Positions 12,244 through 27,281 of a stretch of DNA of 64,000 bases are shown one piece after another (the first letter of the stretch is position 1; the number at the start of each line of letters is the position of its first letter). The translations under genes were made by a program, and so were the position numbers. The stretch lies in NCBI GenBank assembly GCA_009668015.1, contig WJYB01000015.1, forward strand, positions 1 through 64,000. The letters run 5' to 3'. This DNA comes from Enterobacteriaceae bacterium RIT714. Lineage in GTDB: Bacteria; Pseudomonadota; Gammaproteobacteria; Enterobacterales; Enterobacteriaceae. The notes under the pieces are model-generated. The model was not told the origin of the DNA. It was given only the letters and a program-made list of their open reading frames with translations, and made no database searches.

Positions 12244-12783
12244 TTACGCTTTATCACTCGACGAGGGGGATGATTCGGAAACGGGCGCGGCGGCTTTTGC
12301 TTCTGCGGCTTTATGCTTTACCACAGGCTCTTGTGCAGGCACGGGCTCTTGCAGATCAGGGGCTTGCGATGGTGCACTGGCCTGATGCTCTGCATCGGCA
12401 GGCGTCACGCCTTCGCGCTGAGCTTCGTTATCTTTCACCAGCGGATTACGGATGGTGTTCGCTTCATCGCTCGCTTTTTCAGGATCGTTGACGCTGTAAG
12501 AACGCTTCATCGACTCTGCGGCCTCACGCAGTTCATCCATTGAGGCTTTCAGCTCCGGCGACAGATTGTCCATACTCGCCTTCTCAACCTTTTTCAGGCT
12601 GTCCTGAAACTCCTGAAGCTTAAGTTCCTGCGCCAGTTCATTTTGAACCGTCGTCGCCAGGGAACGCAGCGCGCGCACCCAACCCGCGACGGTTTTTACT
12701 GCTACTGGCAAACGCTGAGGACCCAGAACAATCAGGCCAATCACAAATACCAGAAGCAGTTCACCAAAACCAATGTCGAACAC
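12244..12783 (-). CDS. tatB: Sec-independent protein translocase subunit TatB
   Basis: 179 aa (E. coli 171). One N-terminal TM helix ([20 protein letters not shown]), then an amphipathic helix beginning [20 protein letters not shown] and a long charged, Ala/Pro-rich tail. The tail is the variable part and accounts for the extra length. It forms the TatBC receptor for folded, cofactor-containing substrates. 3 bp separate it from tatA. Confidence 0.97.
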   Translation of the reverse strand: MFDIGFGELLLVFVIGLIVLGPQRLPVAVKTVAGWVRALRSLATTVQNELAQELKLQEFQDSLKKVEKASMDNLSPELKASMDELREAAESMKRSYSVNDPEKASDEANTIRNPLVKDNEAQREGVTPADAEHQASAPSQAPDLQEPVPAQEPVVKHKAAEAKAAAPVSESSPSSSDKA

Positions 12784-12786
12784 GAA

Positions 12787-13041
12787 TTACACCTGCTCTT
12801 TATCGTGGCGTTTAGCGTCTTCCTTTTTGGCTTCTTCTTGTTTATCCGCGAGAGATTTAGCCGTGAAATCCGCATCCTGGCTGGATTTTTCCTGCTTATC
12901 TTCATCATCGCTGATCGCTTTCTTAAAGCCTTTGATGGACGCGCCGAGATCGGAACCAATAGAACCGAGCTTTTTGGTGCCAAACAGCAGCACGACGATA
13001 ACGGCAATGATTAACAATTGCCAGATACTGATACCACCCAT
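12787..13041 (-). CDS. tatA: Sec-independent protein translocase subunit TatA
   Basis: 84 aa (E. coli 89). A single TM helix ([20 protein letters not shown]) is followed by the FGTKKL hinge and the amphipathic helix [18 protein letters not shown], then an acidic/basic tail. It oligomerises to form the Tat translocation element. First gene of tatABC; ubiB ends 74 bp upstream. Confidence 0.97.
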   Translation of the reverse strand: MGGISIWQLLIIAVIVVLLFGTKKLGSIGSDLGASIKGFKKAISDDEDKQEKSSQDADFTAKSLADKQEEAKKEDAKRHDKEQV

Positions 13042-13115
13042 ACAACATCCTCGATAGATGATTAATTAATCAGGTTGCATTATACGTTATGCAACCCGGC
13101 GATAGCGACGCAAAT

Positions 13116-15358
<2,243 letters not shown>

Positions 15359-15370
15359 GGAGGCCTCCAC

Positions 15371-16126
15371 TCAGAACTTATAGCCACGATGCAAGGCAAC
15401 AACACCCGCCGTCAGGTTGAAATACTCAACGTTTTCAAGGCCTGCATCCTGCATCATCGCTTTTAAGGTATCCTGATCCGGATGCATACGGATAGACTCC
15501 GCCAGGTAGCGATAGCTTTCCGCGTCGTTTGCCACCAGTTCACCGATGCGCGGCAAAATGTGGAAGGAATAAGCATCGTAGGCTTTGCTCAGGGGGTCGA
15601 TAACCGGTTTAGAGAACTCCAGGACCAGCAAACGCCCGCCCGGTTTCAATACGCGATACATGGAACGCAGCGCTTTCTCTTTATCGGTCACATTACGCAG
15701 ACCAAAAGAGATGGTGATGCAGTCGAAGGTGTTATCCGGGAATGGCAGCGCTTCGGCGTTAGCCTGAACATATTCCACATTACCGACAACGCCGATGTTA
15801 CGCAGCTTTTCGCGGCCCATCTTCAGCATGGAATCGTTGATATCCGCCAGCACCACGCGACCGGTCTCTCCTACCATACGGGAGAATTTTGCCGTCAAAT
15901 CACCTGTGCCACCGGCTAAATCAAGCACGGTTTGACCACGGCGAACGCCGCTGCAGTCGATAGTGAAACGCTTCCACAAGCGATGAATACCGAATGACAT
16001 CAGGTCATTCATCACATCGTACTTTGCCGCCACGGAATGAAATACGTGGGCCACCATGTCCGCTTTCTGCTCTTTGGCGACAGTCTGAAAGCCAAAGTGC
16101 GTTGTTTCTTGTGAATCTTCAACCAT
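15371..16126 (-). CDS. ubiE: Ubiquinone/menaquinone biosynthesis C-methyltransferase UbiE
   Basis: 251 aa, as in E. coli. SAM-dependent methyltransferase acting on demethylmenaquinol and on the C2 position of the ubiquinone benzoquinol ring. The class I SAM motif is [16 protein letters not shown]; the family signatures [17 protein letters not shown] and [18 protein letters not shown] are present. It is the first gene of ubiE-ubiJ-ubiB, 66 bp downstream of rmuC. Confidence 0.97.
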   Translation of the reverse strand: MVEDSQETTHFGFQTVAKEQKADMVAHVFHSVAAKYDVMNDLMSFGIHRLWKRFTIDCSGVRRGQTVLDLAGGTGDLTAKFSRMVGETGRVVLADINDSMLKMGREKLRNIGVVGNVEYVQANAEALPFPDNTFDCITISFGLRNVTDKEKALRSMYRVLKPGGRLLVLEFSKPVIDPLSKAYDAYSFHILPRIGELVANDAESYRYLAESIRMHPDQDTLKAMMQDAGLENVEYFNLTAGVVALHRGYKF

Positions 16127-16192
16127 CTCAGTGCCTGCTAATCAGTCAAATGTCCGTGAAGTGTAACAGATTGGGCGCATTTGCCCTACGAT

Positions 16193-17650
16193 TCAACCAC
16201 CCTGAAAGAATCGTTCCGCCTGCATTTCGGGCGAGGCTTTCGCCGCTAAATCATTGTCTTCACGGCCCGAATGATGTTCGTTTACGCCATCGCGCAGACG
16301 ATACTCCTCGTCCTGAGTCGTGGCCTGTTCAGCCAATTCCGGATTAATCTCGCGTTTGACCTCCACGCCCAGCGTGCGAAATGCCTCAGCCTGCGCCAGC
16401 AAATTGCCGCGCCCGGAGGAGAGTTTTTTCATCGCCTGACGGTAGTTGTCTTGCGCGCGATCCAGGCTCTGCCCTACGGAAGACATATCATCCACGAACA
16501 GACGCATTTTGTCGTACAGCTTGCTGGCGCGATCGGCAATTTGCTGCGCGTTACGACTTTGATGCTCGTAGCGCCACAGATTAGCAATGGTGCGCAGCGC
16601 CACCAGCAACGTGGTGGGGCTCACCAGCATGATATTGTTTTTCAGCGCTTCGGTGATCAGCTCTGGCTGCCGGTCAAGCGCCAGTAAAAATGCCGGTTCC
16701 ACCGGAATAAACATCAGCACATAGTCCAGCGAACGCAGACCGGGCAACTGCTGATAATCCTTACGGCCCAGCAGACGGATATGATTGCGCACGGAGGCAA
16801 TATGCTCCTGCAGCGCGGATTCGCGGGTGTAGTCATCTTCGGCGTTGAAGTAACGTTCGTAGGCCACCAGCGTCATTTTGGCATCGATCACCACGTCCTT
16901 ACCCTGCGGCAGACGCACGATGACATCCGGTTGCATGCGCGAACGGGTCTCGGTTTCGATACTGACCTGCGTTTCGTACTCGTAGCCTTCGCGCAGACCA
17001 GAAGCCTCAAGAACCCGGGTCAGCACCACTTCGCCCCAGTTCCCCTGCGTTTTGTTGTCGCCCTTGAGTGCGCGCGTCAGGTTGACCGCCTCCTGCGCCA
17101 TTTGCGCATTCAACTGCTGGAGATTCCGGATTTCATGCGCCAGCGTGTGGCGCTCGCGCGCCTCCTGACCAAAGCTGTCCTGCACCTGGCGACGGAAACC
17201 GTCCAGCTGTTCACGCAGCGGCGTTAACAAGCCATTCAGGCTTTGGCGGTTTTGTTCATCGACGCGGCGATTGCTGTGCTCAAAAATACGGTTGGCGAGA
17301 TTTTCGAACTGCTCACTCAGACGCTGTTCGCTGTTGATCATCTGGCGAATTTTATCTTCTGCATGCAGTTGGGTGGATTCAAGGCGGGTGGTCACTTCGC
17401 GCAGATCCGCTTCTAATGAGGTGTTAATATCCCGCAGATTACGCAGTTCATTATTGAGTAATTCACACTCATCACGCCAGTGACTGCTCTGAGCAAGCTG
17501 TTGTTTTGTCGCGCTTAACTCTGAAACGATCTCTTCACGTTCTGCCAGTTGATCGGCCTTATGCTGCGCATGCTGATAGCTTGCCGCCAGCCAGCCCATA
17601 CCCGCACCAACCAGTGCAATTACCGCATAAATCAGGATAGAAATATCCAC
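16193..17650 (-). CDS. rmuC: DNA recombination protein RmuC
   Basis: 485 aa (E. coli 475). An N-terminal TM helix (ILIYAVIALVGAGMGWLAAS) and a long coiled coil to about residue 200 are followed by a PD-(D/E)XK-like core with QPDVIVRLPQGKDVVIDAKM. Loss of RmuC raises inversion frequency at short inverted repeats in E. coli; its enzymatic activity is unproven. The C-terminal tail after EEYRLRDG is longer and diverged. A hairpin downstream of udp separates the two genes. Confidence 0.94.
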   Translation of the reverse strand: MDISILIYAVIALVGAGMGWLAASYQHAQHKADQLAEREEIVSELSATKQQLAQSSHWRDECELLNNELRNLRDINTSLEADLREVTTRLESTQLHAEDKIRQMINSEQRLSEQFENLANRIFEHSNRRVDEQNRQSLNGLLTPLREQLDGFRRQVQDSFGQEARERHTLAHEIRNLQQLNAQMAQEAVNLTRALKGDNKTQGNWGEVVLTRVLEASGLREGYEYETQVSIETETRSRMQPDVIVRLPQGKDVVIDAKMTLVAYERYFNAEDDYTRESALQEHIASVRNHIRLLGRKDYQQLPGLRSLDYVLMFIPVEPAFLLALDRQPELITEALKNNIMLVSPTTLLVALRTIANLWRYEHQSRNAQQIADRASKLYDKMRLFVDDMSSVGQSLDRAQDNYRQAMKKLSSGRGNLLAQAEAFRTLGVEVKREINPELAEQATTQDEEYRLRDGVNEHHSGREDNDLAAKASPEMQAERFFQGG

Positions 17651-17747
17651 TACGCCCCCTGCATCAAATCATTACCCGCACAAAATAGAATTGTGCTGTA
17701 TAAACGTCCAGTTTGAAAGGGTTTTCCTGCGAGGCGCTACGCAAAAA

Positions 17748-17774
17748 GAAAAGGCCGAACGTGTCGGCCTTTAA
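17748..17774 (-). terminator. Rho-independent terminator after udp
   Basis: Minus-strand stem AAAGGCCGA / TCGGCCTTT (complement of 17750-17772) followed by TCTTTTT. It lies 16 bp past the udp stop. Confidence 0.85.
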
Positions 17775-17789
17775 CAGAATGAGGGGAGA

Positions 17790-18551
17790 TTAGATCAGGC
17801 GGCGAGCCGCTTCGACCACGATTTTCACCGCGTGGCTTTCGGTCTGCTTCATGGTTTCGGCGTTCGGGATCTCCTGCTGGGTGCGGTTAACGATAACGCC
17901 CGCCACCATACCCGCACGCAGACCCTGGCTTGCGCACATGGTCAGAAGCGTTGCCGATTCCATTTCGTAGTTCATTACGCCCATTGACTGCCACTCTTCC
18001 ATTGAGCCTTTGAAACGGCTCACGACGCGACCAGAGAAGGTGTCGTAACGCTCCTGGCCCGGGTAGAAGGTATCTGAAGAAGCGGTTACGCCAATGTGCG
18101 TGGTTGCGCCGATAGATTTTGCGGCTTCAACCAGTGCGGTAGTACATTCGAAATCAGCCACTGCCGGGAATTCCATTGGTGCAAAGTGCAGGCTTGCACC
18201 GTCCAGGCGTACAGAGGCCGTAGTGACCAGCACGTCGCCGACGTTGATATGCGGCTGAATAGCGCCAGTGGTGCCGATACGCAGGAAGGTGCGAATGCCC
18301 AGCTGCGCCAGCTCTTCGACAGCGATAGAGGTAGACGGGCCGCCGATACCGGTAGAACACACGATAACCGCTTTACCATCCAGCTCTGCACGCCAGGTCG
18401 TGAATTCACGATGAGCGGCCAGTTTAACCGGCTTATCCATCAGCGCGGCGATCTTTTCCACACGCTCTGGATCGCCAGGGACGATAGCCAGCGTAGCCCC
18501 TTGTAAATCGTTTTTAGTGAGGCCGAGATGAAAAACATCAGACTTGGACAT
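17790..18551 (-). CDS. udp: Uridine phosphorylase
   Basis: 253 aa, as in E. coli. Hexameric enzyme that phosphorolyses uridine to uracil and ribose-1-phosphate in pyrimidine salvage. PNP_UDP_1 family features: [14 protein letters not shown]-type N-terminus ([17 protein letters not shown]), [20 protein letters not shown] and the nucleoside-site [13 protein letters not shown]. Upstream are two CRP-like sites 52 bp apart with a CytR-type GTTGCA between them, consistent with dual CRP/CytR control. Confidence 0.98.
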   Translation of the reverse strand: MSKSDVFHLGLTKNDLQGATLAIVPGDPERVEKIAALMDKPVKLAAHREFTTWRAELDGKAVIVCSTGIGGPSTSIAVEELAQLGIRTFLRIGTTGAIQPHINVGDVLVTTASVRLDGASLHFAPMEFPAVADFECTTALVEAAKSIGATTHIGVTASSDTFYPGQERYDTFSGRVVSRFKGSMEEWQSMGVMNYEMESATLLTMCASQGLRAGMVAGVIVNRTQQEIPNAETMKQTESHAVKIVVEAARRLI

Positions 18552-18623
18552 AGGTGACTCCTCTGTGGGTCGGTTAGTCAGAAGAAGTAAAACGGTACTT
18601 TACAGAAGCAACACGCTCATTTT

Positions 18624-18639
18624 CGTGACACACCTCACC
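18624..18639 (-). promoter_or_regulatory. CRP-binding site proximal to udp
   Basis: CGTGA-CACACC-TCACC is an imperfect match to TGTGA-N6-TCACA. It lies 72 bp upstream of the udp start codon, a distance that fits CRP-activated promoters. Confidence 0.5.
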
Positions 18640-18651
18640 ATGAATGAAAAT

Positions 18652-18657
18652 GGTTGC
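18652..18657 (-). promoter_or_regulatory. Possible CytR half-site
   Basis: GTTGCA, the core of the CytR recognition octamer, falls between the two CRP-like sites, where CytR binds cooperatively with CRP at nucleoside-catabolism promoters. A six-base match is weak alone; the context carries it. Confidence 0.35.
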
Positions 18658-18675
18658 AGTTAATTACCACAAAAT

Positions 18676-18691
18676 AGTGATTTACATCACA
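18676..18691 (-). promoter_or_regulatory. CRP-binding site distal to udp
   Basis: AGTGA-TTTACA-TCACA matches the CRP consensus at 9 of 10 half-site bases. The centre is 52 bp from the proximal site, the tandem spacing typical of CRP/CytR promoters. It could also serve the divergent dlhH. Confidence 0.75.
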
Positions 18692-18802
18692 TTAACAAGT
18701 TATATCGTTCGCTGCTGCACAAAAGATAGCCCGTTTCGGGCACTGTGAGTTGTTAACTTGAGGTCTATATTTACCTTTGCGCTAACGGGTACGGAGAATA
18801 CC

Positions 18803-19609
18803 ATGACACAAAAGACCCATTTTGCACCTGCTGCAGCTCCTCTCGCATCGACCATCGTCTCCACTTCTGAAGAGGCCATACTGGCTGGCGAAACCTCGAT
18901 CCCCTCGCAGGGTGACAATATGCCGGCGTACCACGCTCGCCCGAAAGAAGCGGAAGGTTCGCTGCCGATCGTCATCGTGGTCCAGGAAATTTTTGGCGTT
19001 CACGAACATATTCGCGATGTTTGCCGTCGCCTCGCGCTGGAAGGGTATCTGGCCGTTGCGCCAGAACTGTACTTTCGTCAGGGCGACCCGAATGACTACA
19101 ACGATATACCGACGCTGTTCAGCAATCTGGTCAGCAAAGTGCCGGACGCCCAGGTGCTCGCCGATCTCGATCATGTTGCCAGTTGGGCCGCCCGTAACGG
19201 CGGCGACCCGCATCGCCTGCTGGTGACCGGCTTTTGCTGGGGTGGACGAATCAGCTGGCTTTATGCCGCGCACAATCCGCAGCTCAAAGCTGCCGTGGCA
19301 TGGTATGGAAAATTGGTGGGCGAGAAAACGCTGAACTCGCCCAAACACCCGGTTGATATCGCTACCGATCTCAATGCGCCGGTGCTCGGACTTTACGGCG
19401 GCCAGGACACCAGCATTTCGCAGGAGAGTGTAGAGACGATGCGTCAGGCGCTCCGGGCTGCCAATGCGAAGACCGAAATTGTGGTTTATCCCGAGGCAGG
19501 CCATGCCTTTAATGCCGATTATCGCCCCAGTTACCATCAAGAAGCGGCCAAAGATGGCTGGCAGCGTATGCTGGCATGGTTCAGGCAATATGGCGCCAAA
19601 AAGAGTTAA
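18803..19609 (+). CDS. dlhH: Dienelactone hydrolase family protein
   Basis: 268 aa (E. coli DlhH/YsgA is close in length). Alpha/beta hydrolase of the DLH family. The nucleophile elbow carries Cys in GFCWGGR (Cys replacing Ser, typical of DLH), and the catalytic His is in AGHAFNADYRPSYH. The physiological substrate is unknown in enterics. The ATG at 18803 gives MTQKTHFAPAAAPLAST, matching the family; an in-frame extension from 18758 has no homolog support. Divergent from udp, followed by the PTS operon. Confidence 0.92.
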   Translation: MTQKTHFAPAAAPLASTIVSTSEEAILAGETSIPSQGDNMPAYHARPKEAEGSLPIVIVVQEIFGVHEHIRDVCRRLALEGYLAVAPELYFRQGDPNDYNDIPTLFSNLVSKVPDAQVLADLDHVASWAARNGGDPHRLLVTGFCWGGRISWLYAAHNPQLKAAVAWYGKLVGEKTLNSPKHPVDIATDLNAPVLGLYGGQDTSISQESVETMRQALRAANAKTEIVVYPEAGHAFNADYRPSYHQEAAKDGWQRMLAWFRQYGAKKS

Positions 19610-19646
19610 GCCGCTCACAAATTGGCGCAAGAAGCAGCGCGGCTGT

Positions 19647-19676
19647 TTGACTTTTAAACACAATTTAGTCGATATA
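19647..19676 (+). promoter_or_regulatory. Candidate promoter of the beta-glucoside operon
   Basis: TTGACT (19647-19652) and GATATA (19671-19676) are separated by 18 bp. They sit about 10 bp before the antiterminator target, so a transcript from here would begin with the RAT element. The -10 match is modest. Confidence 0.4.
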
Positions 19677-19685
19677 AAAAGCACA

Positions 19686-19716
19686 GGCGTGTAACTACGA
19701 TCCGTAGGCAAGACCT
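19686..19716 (+). promoter_or_regulatory. Ribonucleic antiterminator (RAT) target
   Basis: The stretch ends in the hallmark AGGCAAGACCT (E. coli bgl: AGGCAAAACCT) and begins with GG then TGTAACTACG, like GGATTGTTACTG of known RATs. Its 3' bases (19710-19716) are also the 5' arm of the terminator stem. RAT folding stabilised by the BglG-type protein encoded at 23087 would therefore prevent terminator formation. Confidence 0.85.
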
Positions 19717-19766
19717 GAAGCCCATCTCTCCTTCCGGGGTGAGATGGGCTTCAGGTCTTTTTTTTT
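19710..19766 (+). terminator. Leader terminator of the beta-glucoside operon
   Basis: Perfect 19-bp stem: AAGACCTGAAGCCCATCTC (19710-19728) with GAGATGGGCTTCAGGTCTT (19741-19759), a 12-nt loop and an unbroken T-run to 19766. It ends 22 bp before the PTS gene. Conditional terminator, mutually exclusive with the RAT. Confidence 0.93.
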
Positions 19767-19788
19767 GCTCTGGAGACAGGGGCCAGAC

Positions 19789-23063
<3,275 letters not shown>

Positions 23064-23086
23064 CCGGCAAGGCCGCAGGAATAACC

Positions 23087-23923
23087 GTGATTACGATAAA
23101 AAAATCGCTCAATAACAGCATGCTGCTGGTGGATAACGACCAGCGGGAGATGATCCTGTTTGGCAAAGGGATTGGCTTTGGCGCCAAACCCGGCACGCAG
23201 ATCGACCTGACGCAGGTGGAAAAAGTGTTCCTGCCGCTGAGCGATCTGAAATCCCGCCATTTTTTATCCCTGACGGATACGATTCCTGCGGCATTCTTCG
23301 ATATCAGCCACGAGATTCTCACCCTTGCCCGCAGCCAGTGCGGTGACAAACTCAATTCCGTACTGCTTTTTACCCTCGCCGAACATTTGCATTTCGCCGT
23401 GGAGCGCAGCCGCAGCGGGCAGGTGATCCTGAATAAACTGAGCTGGGAAGTGAAGCGTTACTACCCGCAGGAGTACAGTGTCGGGATGCAGGCGCAGGAA
23501 AAAGTGAATGCGCAGTTTGCGGTTACGCTGCCGGAAGACGAAGCCGTGAATATTGCCTTCCATCTGATTAACGCCAGCAGCCAGCATGATGACAGCACCG
23601 CCCATCAACAGGTCGAACTGGTTAACCGTATTGCGGAAATCGTGCGCTATAAACTCAGCAAAGCAATCGATACGCAGTCGGTGAACTACATGCGTTTTAT
23701 CACCCATCTGCGCTACTTCGCCGAACGGGTCTTAGCCGGGAAAATCGTGGTGACCGAGACCGAGGATTTTTATCAGGAGTTGATGCGCCATCGCCCTGAT
23801 GCGATGACTGTCGCCTGGGTGATTCGGGATTATGTGCAGGATAAATATCAGCTTACGCTGCCAAAAGATGAACTGACGTGGTTGAGTATTCACATCAGCC
23901 GGTTAATGGAAGGCTATGCATAG
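23087..23923 (+). CDS. BglG/LicT-family transcriptional antiterminator
   Basis: 278 aa. The N-terminal co-antiterminator RNA-binding domain (~1-56: ITIKKSLNNSMLLVDNDQRE, then FGKGIGFGAKPG) is followed by two PTS regulation domains. PRD1 (~65-170) has EHLHFAVER; PRD2 (~175-278) has FITHLRYFAERVL and SIHISRLME. These carry the conserved histidines phosphorylated by HPr and the cognate EII. The start is GTG, with GCAGGA 6-7 bp upstream. It is the third gene of the operon it should control, whereas E. coli bglG is first. Expected to bind the RAT at 19686 and to be inactivated by the EIIBCA when substrate is absent. Confidence 0.93.
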   Translation: MITIKKSLNNSMLLVDNDQREMILFGKGIGFGAKPGTQIDLTQVEKVFLPLSDLKSRHFLSLTDTIPAAFFDISHEILTLARSQCGDKLNSVLLFTLAEHLHFAVERSRSGQVILNKLSWEVKRYYPQEYSVGMQAQEKVNAQFAVTLPEDEAVNIAFHLINASSQHDDSTAHQQVELVNRIAEIVRYKLSKAIDTQSVNYMRFITHLRYFAERVLAGKIVVTETEDFYQELMRHRPDAMTVAWVIRDYVQDKYQLTLPKDELTWLSIHISRLMEGYA

Positions 23924-23947
23924 GCCGGGCAATTGCCCGGCCTTTTT
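23923..23947 (+). terminator. Rho-independent terminator after the antiterminator gene
   Basis: Perfect palindrome GGCCGGGCAATTGCCCGGCC (23923-23942) starting on the stop codon, followed by TTTTT. It sits between converging genes and may also slow metE transcription, though the minus-strand side lacks a good T-run. Confidence 0.9.
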
Positions 23948-23950
23948 CGA

Positions 23951-26212
23951 TTACGCCTGACGCAGGTTCTGCGCGGCTTTCACCATGTTCGCCAGTGCGG
24001 CACGGGTTTCTGGCCAGCCGCGCGTTTTCAGGCCGCAGTCCGGGTTGACCCACAGACGCTCTGCCGGAATACGCTGAGCGGCTTTTTGCAGCAGCGCTTC
24101 AATCCACTCAACGCTTGGCACGTTCGGGGAGTGAATGTCGTACACGCCCGGGCCGATTTCGTTCGGGTATTCGAACTCTTCGAACGACTCCAGCAGTTCC
24201 ATGTCTGAACGCGACGTTTCGATGGTAATCACGTCCGCATCCAGCGCGGCGATGGAATCCATGATGTCGTTAAATTCGCAATAACACATGTGCGTGTGAA
24301 TCTGGGTGTCGTTCTTTGCCACAGCGGCATTGATACGGAACGCTTCCACGCCCCACTCCAGATACGCTGCCCAGTCGCTGCGACGCAGCGGCAGGCCTTC
24401 ACGCAGAGCCGGCTCGTCAATCTGAATGATGCCAATGCCTGCCGCTTCCAGATCCGCTACTTCATCACGCAGCGCCAGTGCAATCTGCTTAGCGATAGTT
24501 TCACGCGTCACGTCTTCACGCGGGAACGACCAGCAAAGAATGGTCACCGGACCGGTCAACATGCCTTTTACCGGCTTGTCGGTCAGAGACTGGGCGTACT
24601 TCGCCCACTCAACGGTAATGGCCTCCGGACGGCTGACGTCGCCAATCACCACCGGTGGCTTCACGCAGCGAGAGCCGTAGCTCTGCACCCAGCCGTTCTG
24701 GGTAAAGACGAAACCATCCAGATGTTCACCAAAATATTCCACCATGTCGTTACGCTCGGCTTCGCCGTGAACCAGCACATCGAGGCCCAGACGTTCCTGC
24801 TCAACAATGGCCTGTTTGATATGTTCAGCGATGCCGGTGCGATAGTTGCTGGCATCAAGGTTGCCCTTTTTAAAGTCCAGACGCAGGCCGCGAATTTCGG
24901 TGGTCTGCGGGAATGAACCGATTGTCGTGGTTGGCCACGCAGGCAGATTAAAGCGCGCACGCTGTGCTTCTGCGCGGACTTCATAGGCGTTCTCACGCTG
25001 GCTGTCCTTCGCGGTGATCGCCGCCAGACGTTTCTCTACCGCCGCGTTGTGTACGCGGGTAGAGTGACGACGCGCTTGAATCGGAGCGCTCCATTCAACC
25101 AGTTTTGCCGTGTCGCCGCTGTTCAGCGCATCGCGCAGCAGAGCCAGCTCTTCACATTTTTGCAGGGCGAAGGCAAACCAGCTTTTCACTTCCGCATCCA
25201 GGCGCGTTTCCACGCTCAGATCAATCGGGCTATGCAACAGCGAGCAAGAAGAAGCGACCCACAGGTCACGTTTGCCAACGATATCTTTGATTTGCGCGTA
25301 TTTTTCGGTCAAATCAGCACGCCAGACGTTACGTCCGTTCACCAGGCCCGCCGACAGCAGCCAGTCAGAAGGCAGGCGTGTGTGCAGCTCAGCCACATTA
25401 TCTTTGCCGTGAACCAGATCAACGTGCAGACCCTGTACCGGCAGCGCGGTGATGGTGTCGAGGTTTGGCGTGACGCCTTCAAAATAGGTGGTCAGCAGTA
25501 ATTTCACCTGACCTTGCAGGGCATCGTAAGCCGGTTTGAACGCGTCCAGCCACGCCTGCGGCAATTCGAGAACCAGCGCTGGCTCATCAATTTGCACCCA
25601 CTCAATACCGCGTTTAGCCAGTTCCGCCAGAACCTGCTGATACACAGGCAGGATATCTTTCAGCAGGCTGAGACGGTCAAACTGCTCGCCTTTCACTTTA
25701 CCCAGCCACAGATATGTCACCGGGCCGAGCAGAACAGGTTTAATTTTATGGCCCAGCGCCAGCGCTTCGTCTACTTCATCCAGAATCTGGGTCCAGGTCA
25801 GTTTGAACTGCTGGCCTTTCACGAACTCCGGCACCATGTAGTGGTAGTTGGTGTTAAACCATTTGGTCATTTCTGCGGCTGCCGCTGGCTCACCGGTCGG
25901 TGCGCGACCGCGACCCAGGCGGAACAGGGTGTCGATATCTACCGATCCATCGTTGTTCTGATGACGAGCCGGCACGTTGCCAAGCAGCAGGCTGGTAGTC
26001 AGAACATGGTCGTACCAGGCGAAATCGCCCACCGGCAGCAGATCCACGCCGGCCTGTTTTTGCTGGTCCCAGTGACGAGCGCGCAGTTCGCGCCCTACGG
26101 CCAGCAGCTCTTCACGGGTGGAGTTGCCCGCCCAGTAGCTTTCTTGTGCTTTTTTCAGCTCGCGGCGAAGGCCAACGCGAGGAAAACCGAGAGTGTGGTT
26201 AATAATTGTCAT
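23951..26212 (-). CDS. metE: Cobalamin-independent methionine synthase
   Basis: 753 aa, as in E. coli. It transfers a methyl group from 5-methyl-THF-triglutamate to homocysteine. Two TIM barrels: the N-terminal one starts [19 protein letters not shown]; the C-terminal one holds the catalytic zinc with ligands in [13 protein letters not shown] (His, Cys) and [12 protein letters not shown] (Cys). Divergent from its activator metR, with a MetJ-type box array between them, so control by MetJ/SAM and MetR/homocysteine is expected. Confidence 0.98.
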   Translation of the reverse strand: MTIINHTLGFPRVGLRRELKKAQESYWAGNSTREELLAVGRELRARHWDQQKQAGVDLLPVGDFAWYDHVLTTSLLLGNVPARHQNNDGSVDIDTLFRLGRGRAPTGEPAAAAEMTKWFNTNYHYMVPEFVKGQQFKLTWTQILDEVDEALALGHKIKPVLLGPVTYLWLGKVKGEQFDRLSLLKDILPVYQQVLAELAKRGIEWVQIDEPALVLELPQAWLDAFKPAYDALQGQVKLLLTTYFEGVTPNLDTITALPVQGLHVDLVHGKDNVAELHTRLPSDWLLSAGLVNGRNVWRADLTEKYAQIKDIVGKRDLWVASSCSLLHSPIDLSVETRLDAEVKSWFAFALQKCEELALLRDALNSGDTAKLVEWSAPIQARRHSTRVHNAAVEKRLAAITAKDSQRENAYEVRAEAQRARFNLPAWPTTTIGSFPQTTEIRGLRLDFKKGNLDASNYRTGIAEHIKQAIVEQERLGLDVLVHGEAERNDMVEYFGEHLDGFVFTQNGWVQSYGSRCVKPPVVIGDVSRPEAITVEWAKYAQSLTDKPVKGMLTGPVTILCWSFPREDVTRETIAKQIALALRDEVADLEAAGIGIIQIDEPALREGLPLRRSDWAAYLEWGVEAFRINAAVAKNDTQIHTHMCYCEFNDIMDSIAALDADVITIETSRSDMELLESFEEFEYPNEIGPGVYDIHSPNVPSVEWIEALLQKAAQRIPAERLWVNPDCGLKTRGWPETRAALANMVKAAQNLRQA

Positions 26213-26240
26213 GTCGCTGCCTCTTATGAATTCGTTATTT

Positions 26241-26264
26241 AGCCATCCAGATGTTTACACATCC
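26241..26264 (-). promoter_or_regulatory. Tandem MetJ (met) boxes between metE and metR
   Basis: Three consecutive 8-mers, AGCCATCC, AGATGTTT and ACACATCC, match the met box AGACGTCT at 5, 6 and 5 of 8 positions. They lie 29-52 bp upstream of the metE start, where MetJ with SAM binds cooperatively in E. coli. Confidence 0.6.
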
Positions 26265-26315
26265 ATAATGTGAATGTACTGTATGATCCACAAGCGCAAA
26301 TTGTTCATGGCGAAG

Positions 26316-26328
26316 TGAAGGACTTTCA
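26316..26328 (+). promoter_or_regulatory. MetR-type palindrome at the metR start codon
   Basis: TGAAGGACTTTCA fits the MetR consensus TGAA-N5-TTCA exactly and runs into the metR ATG. It includes the purine-rich ribosome-binding stretch, so the match could be fortuitous; if real it suits autoregulation. Confidence 0.35.
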
Positions 26329-27281
26329 TGATCGAGATAAAACACCTGAAAACGCTACAAGCGTTGCGGAACTGCGGTTCACTCGCAGCGGCTGCGGCTA
26401 CCCTGCATCAGACGCAATCCGCCCTTTCTCACCAGTTCAGCGATCTGGAACAACGCCTTGGCTTTCGTCTGTTTGTGCGTAAAAGTCAGCCGCTGCGCTT
26501 TACGCCTCAGGGCGAGATTTTGTTGCAGCTGGCAAATCAGGTCTTACCGCAGATAGCCAGCGCGTTACAGTCCTGTAATGAGCCGCAGCAAACGCGCCTG
26601 CGCATCGCCATTGAGTGCCATAGCTGTATTCAGTGGCTGACGCCCGCACTTGAAAATTTCCGCCAGCACTGGCCACAGGTTGAGATGGATTTTAAATCGG
26701 GCGTGACATTTGACCCGCAGCCTTCACTTCAGCAGGGCGAGCTGGATCTGGTGATGACCTCCGATATTTTACCGCGCAGCGGCCTGCACTATTCGCCGAT
26801 GTTTGACTATGAAGTGCGCCTGGTGCTGGCCCCGGATCATCCGTTGGCGGTAAAAACGCGTATCACGCCGGAAGATTTGGCGAGCGAAACGCTGCTGATC
26901 TATCCGGTGCAACGCAGCCGCCTGGATATCTGGCGTCACTTCCTGCAACCGGCAGGCATCAGCCCGAATCTTAAAAGCGTCGATAACACCTTACTGTTGA
27001 TTCAGATGGTGGCCGCCAATATGGGAATTGCGGCCCTGCCGCACTGGGTGGTGGAGAGTTTTGAACGCCAGGGTCTGGTGGTGACCAAAACCCTGGGTGA
27101 AGGACTGTGGAGCCGACTGTACGCCGCCGTGCGCGATGGCGAGCAGCGTCAGCCGGTGACGGAAGCGTTTATTCGCTCAACGCGGAATCACGCTTGCGAC
27201 CATCTTCCGTTTGTGCGGAGCGCGGAGCGACCCAATGGCGATGCACCCATAGCGAAGCCAGGATCACCGTTCCCCCAATAA
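26328..27281 (+). CDS. metR: LysR-family transcriptional regulator of methionine biosynthesis
   Basis: 317 aa, as in E. coli. Winged helix-turn-helix domain at ~1-60 ([20 protein letters not shown], then [19 protein letters not shown]), then a LysR-type co-inducer domain that senses homocysteine. It activates metE, metH and related genes. It is transcribed away from metE. The last 113 bp overlap the 3' end of the convergent bioP gene, and the coding quality of both frames is maintained. Confidence 0.97.
   Translation: MIEIKHLKTLQALRNCGSLAAAAATLHQTQSALSHQFSDLEQRLGFRLFVRKSQPLRFTPQGEILLQLANQVLPQIASALQSCNEPQQTRLRIAIECHSCIQWLTPALENFRQHWPQVEMDFKSGVTFDPQPSLQQGELDLVMTSDILPRSGLHYSPMFDYEVRLVLAPDHPLAVKTRITPEDLASETLLIYPVQRSRLDIWRHFLQPAGISPNLKSVDNTLLLIQMVAANMGIAALPHWVVESFERQGLVVTKTLGEGLWSRLYAAVRDGEQRQPVTEAFIRSTRNHACDHLPFVRSAERPNGDAPIAKPGSPFPQ

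Noticed and set aside
18782-19711. 309-codon open frame opposite dlhH
   Set aside because: Antisense shadow of dlhH, which has an intact catalytic triad and family length.
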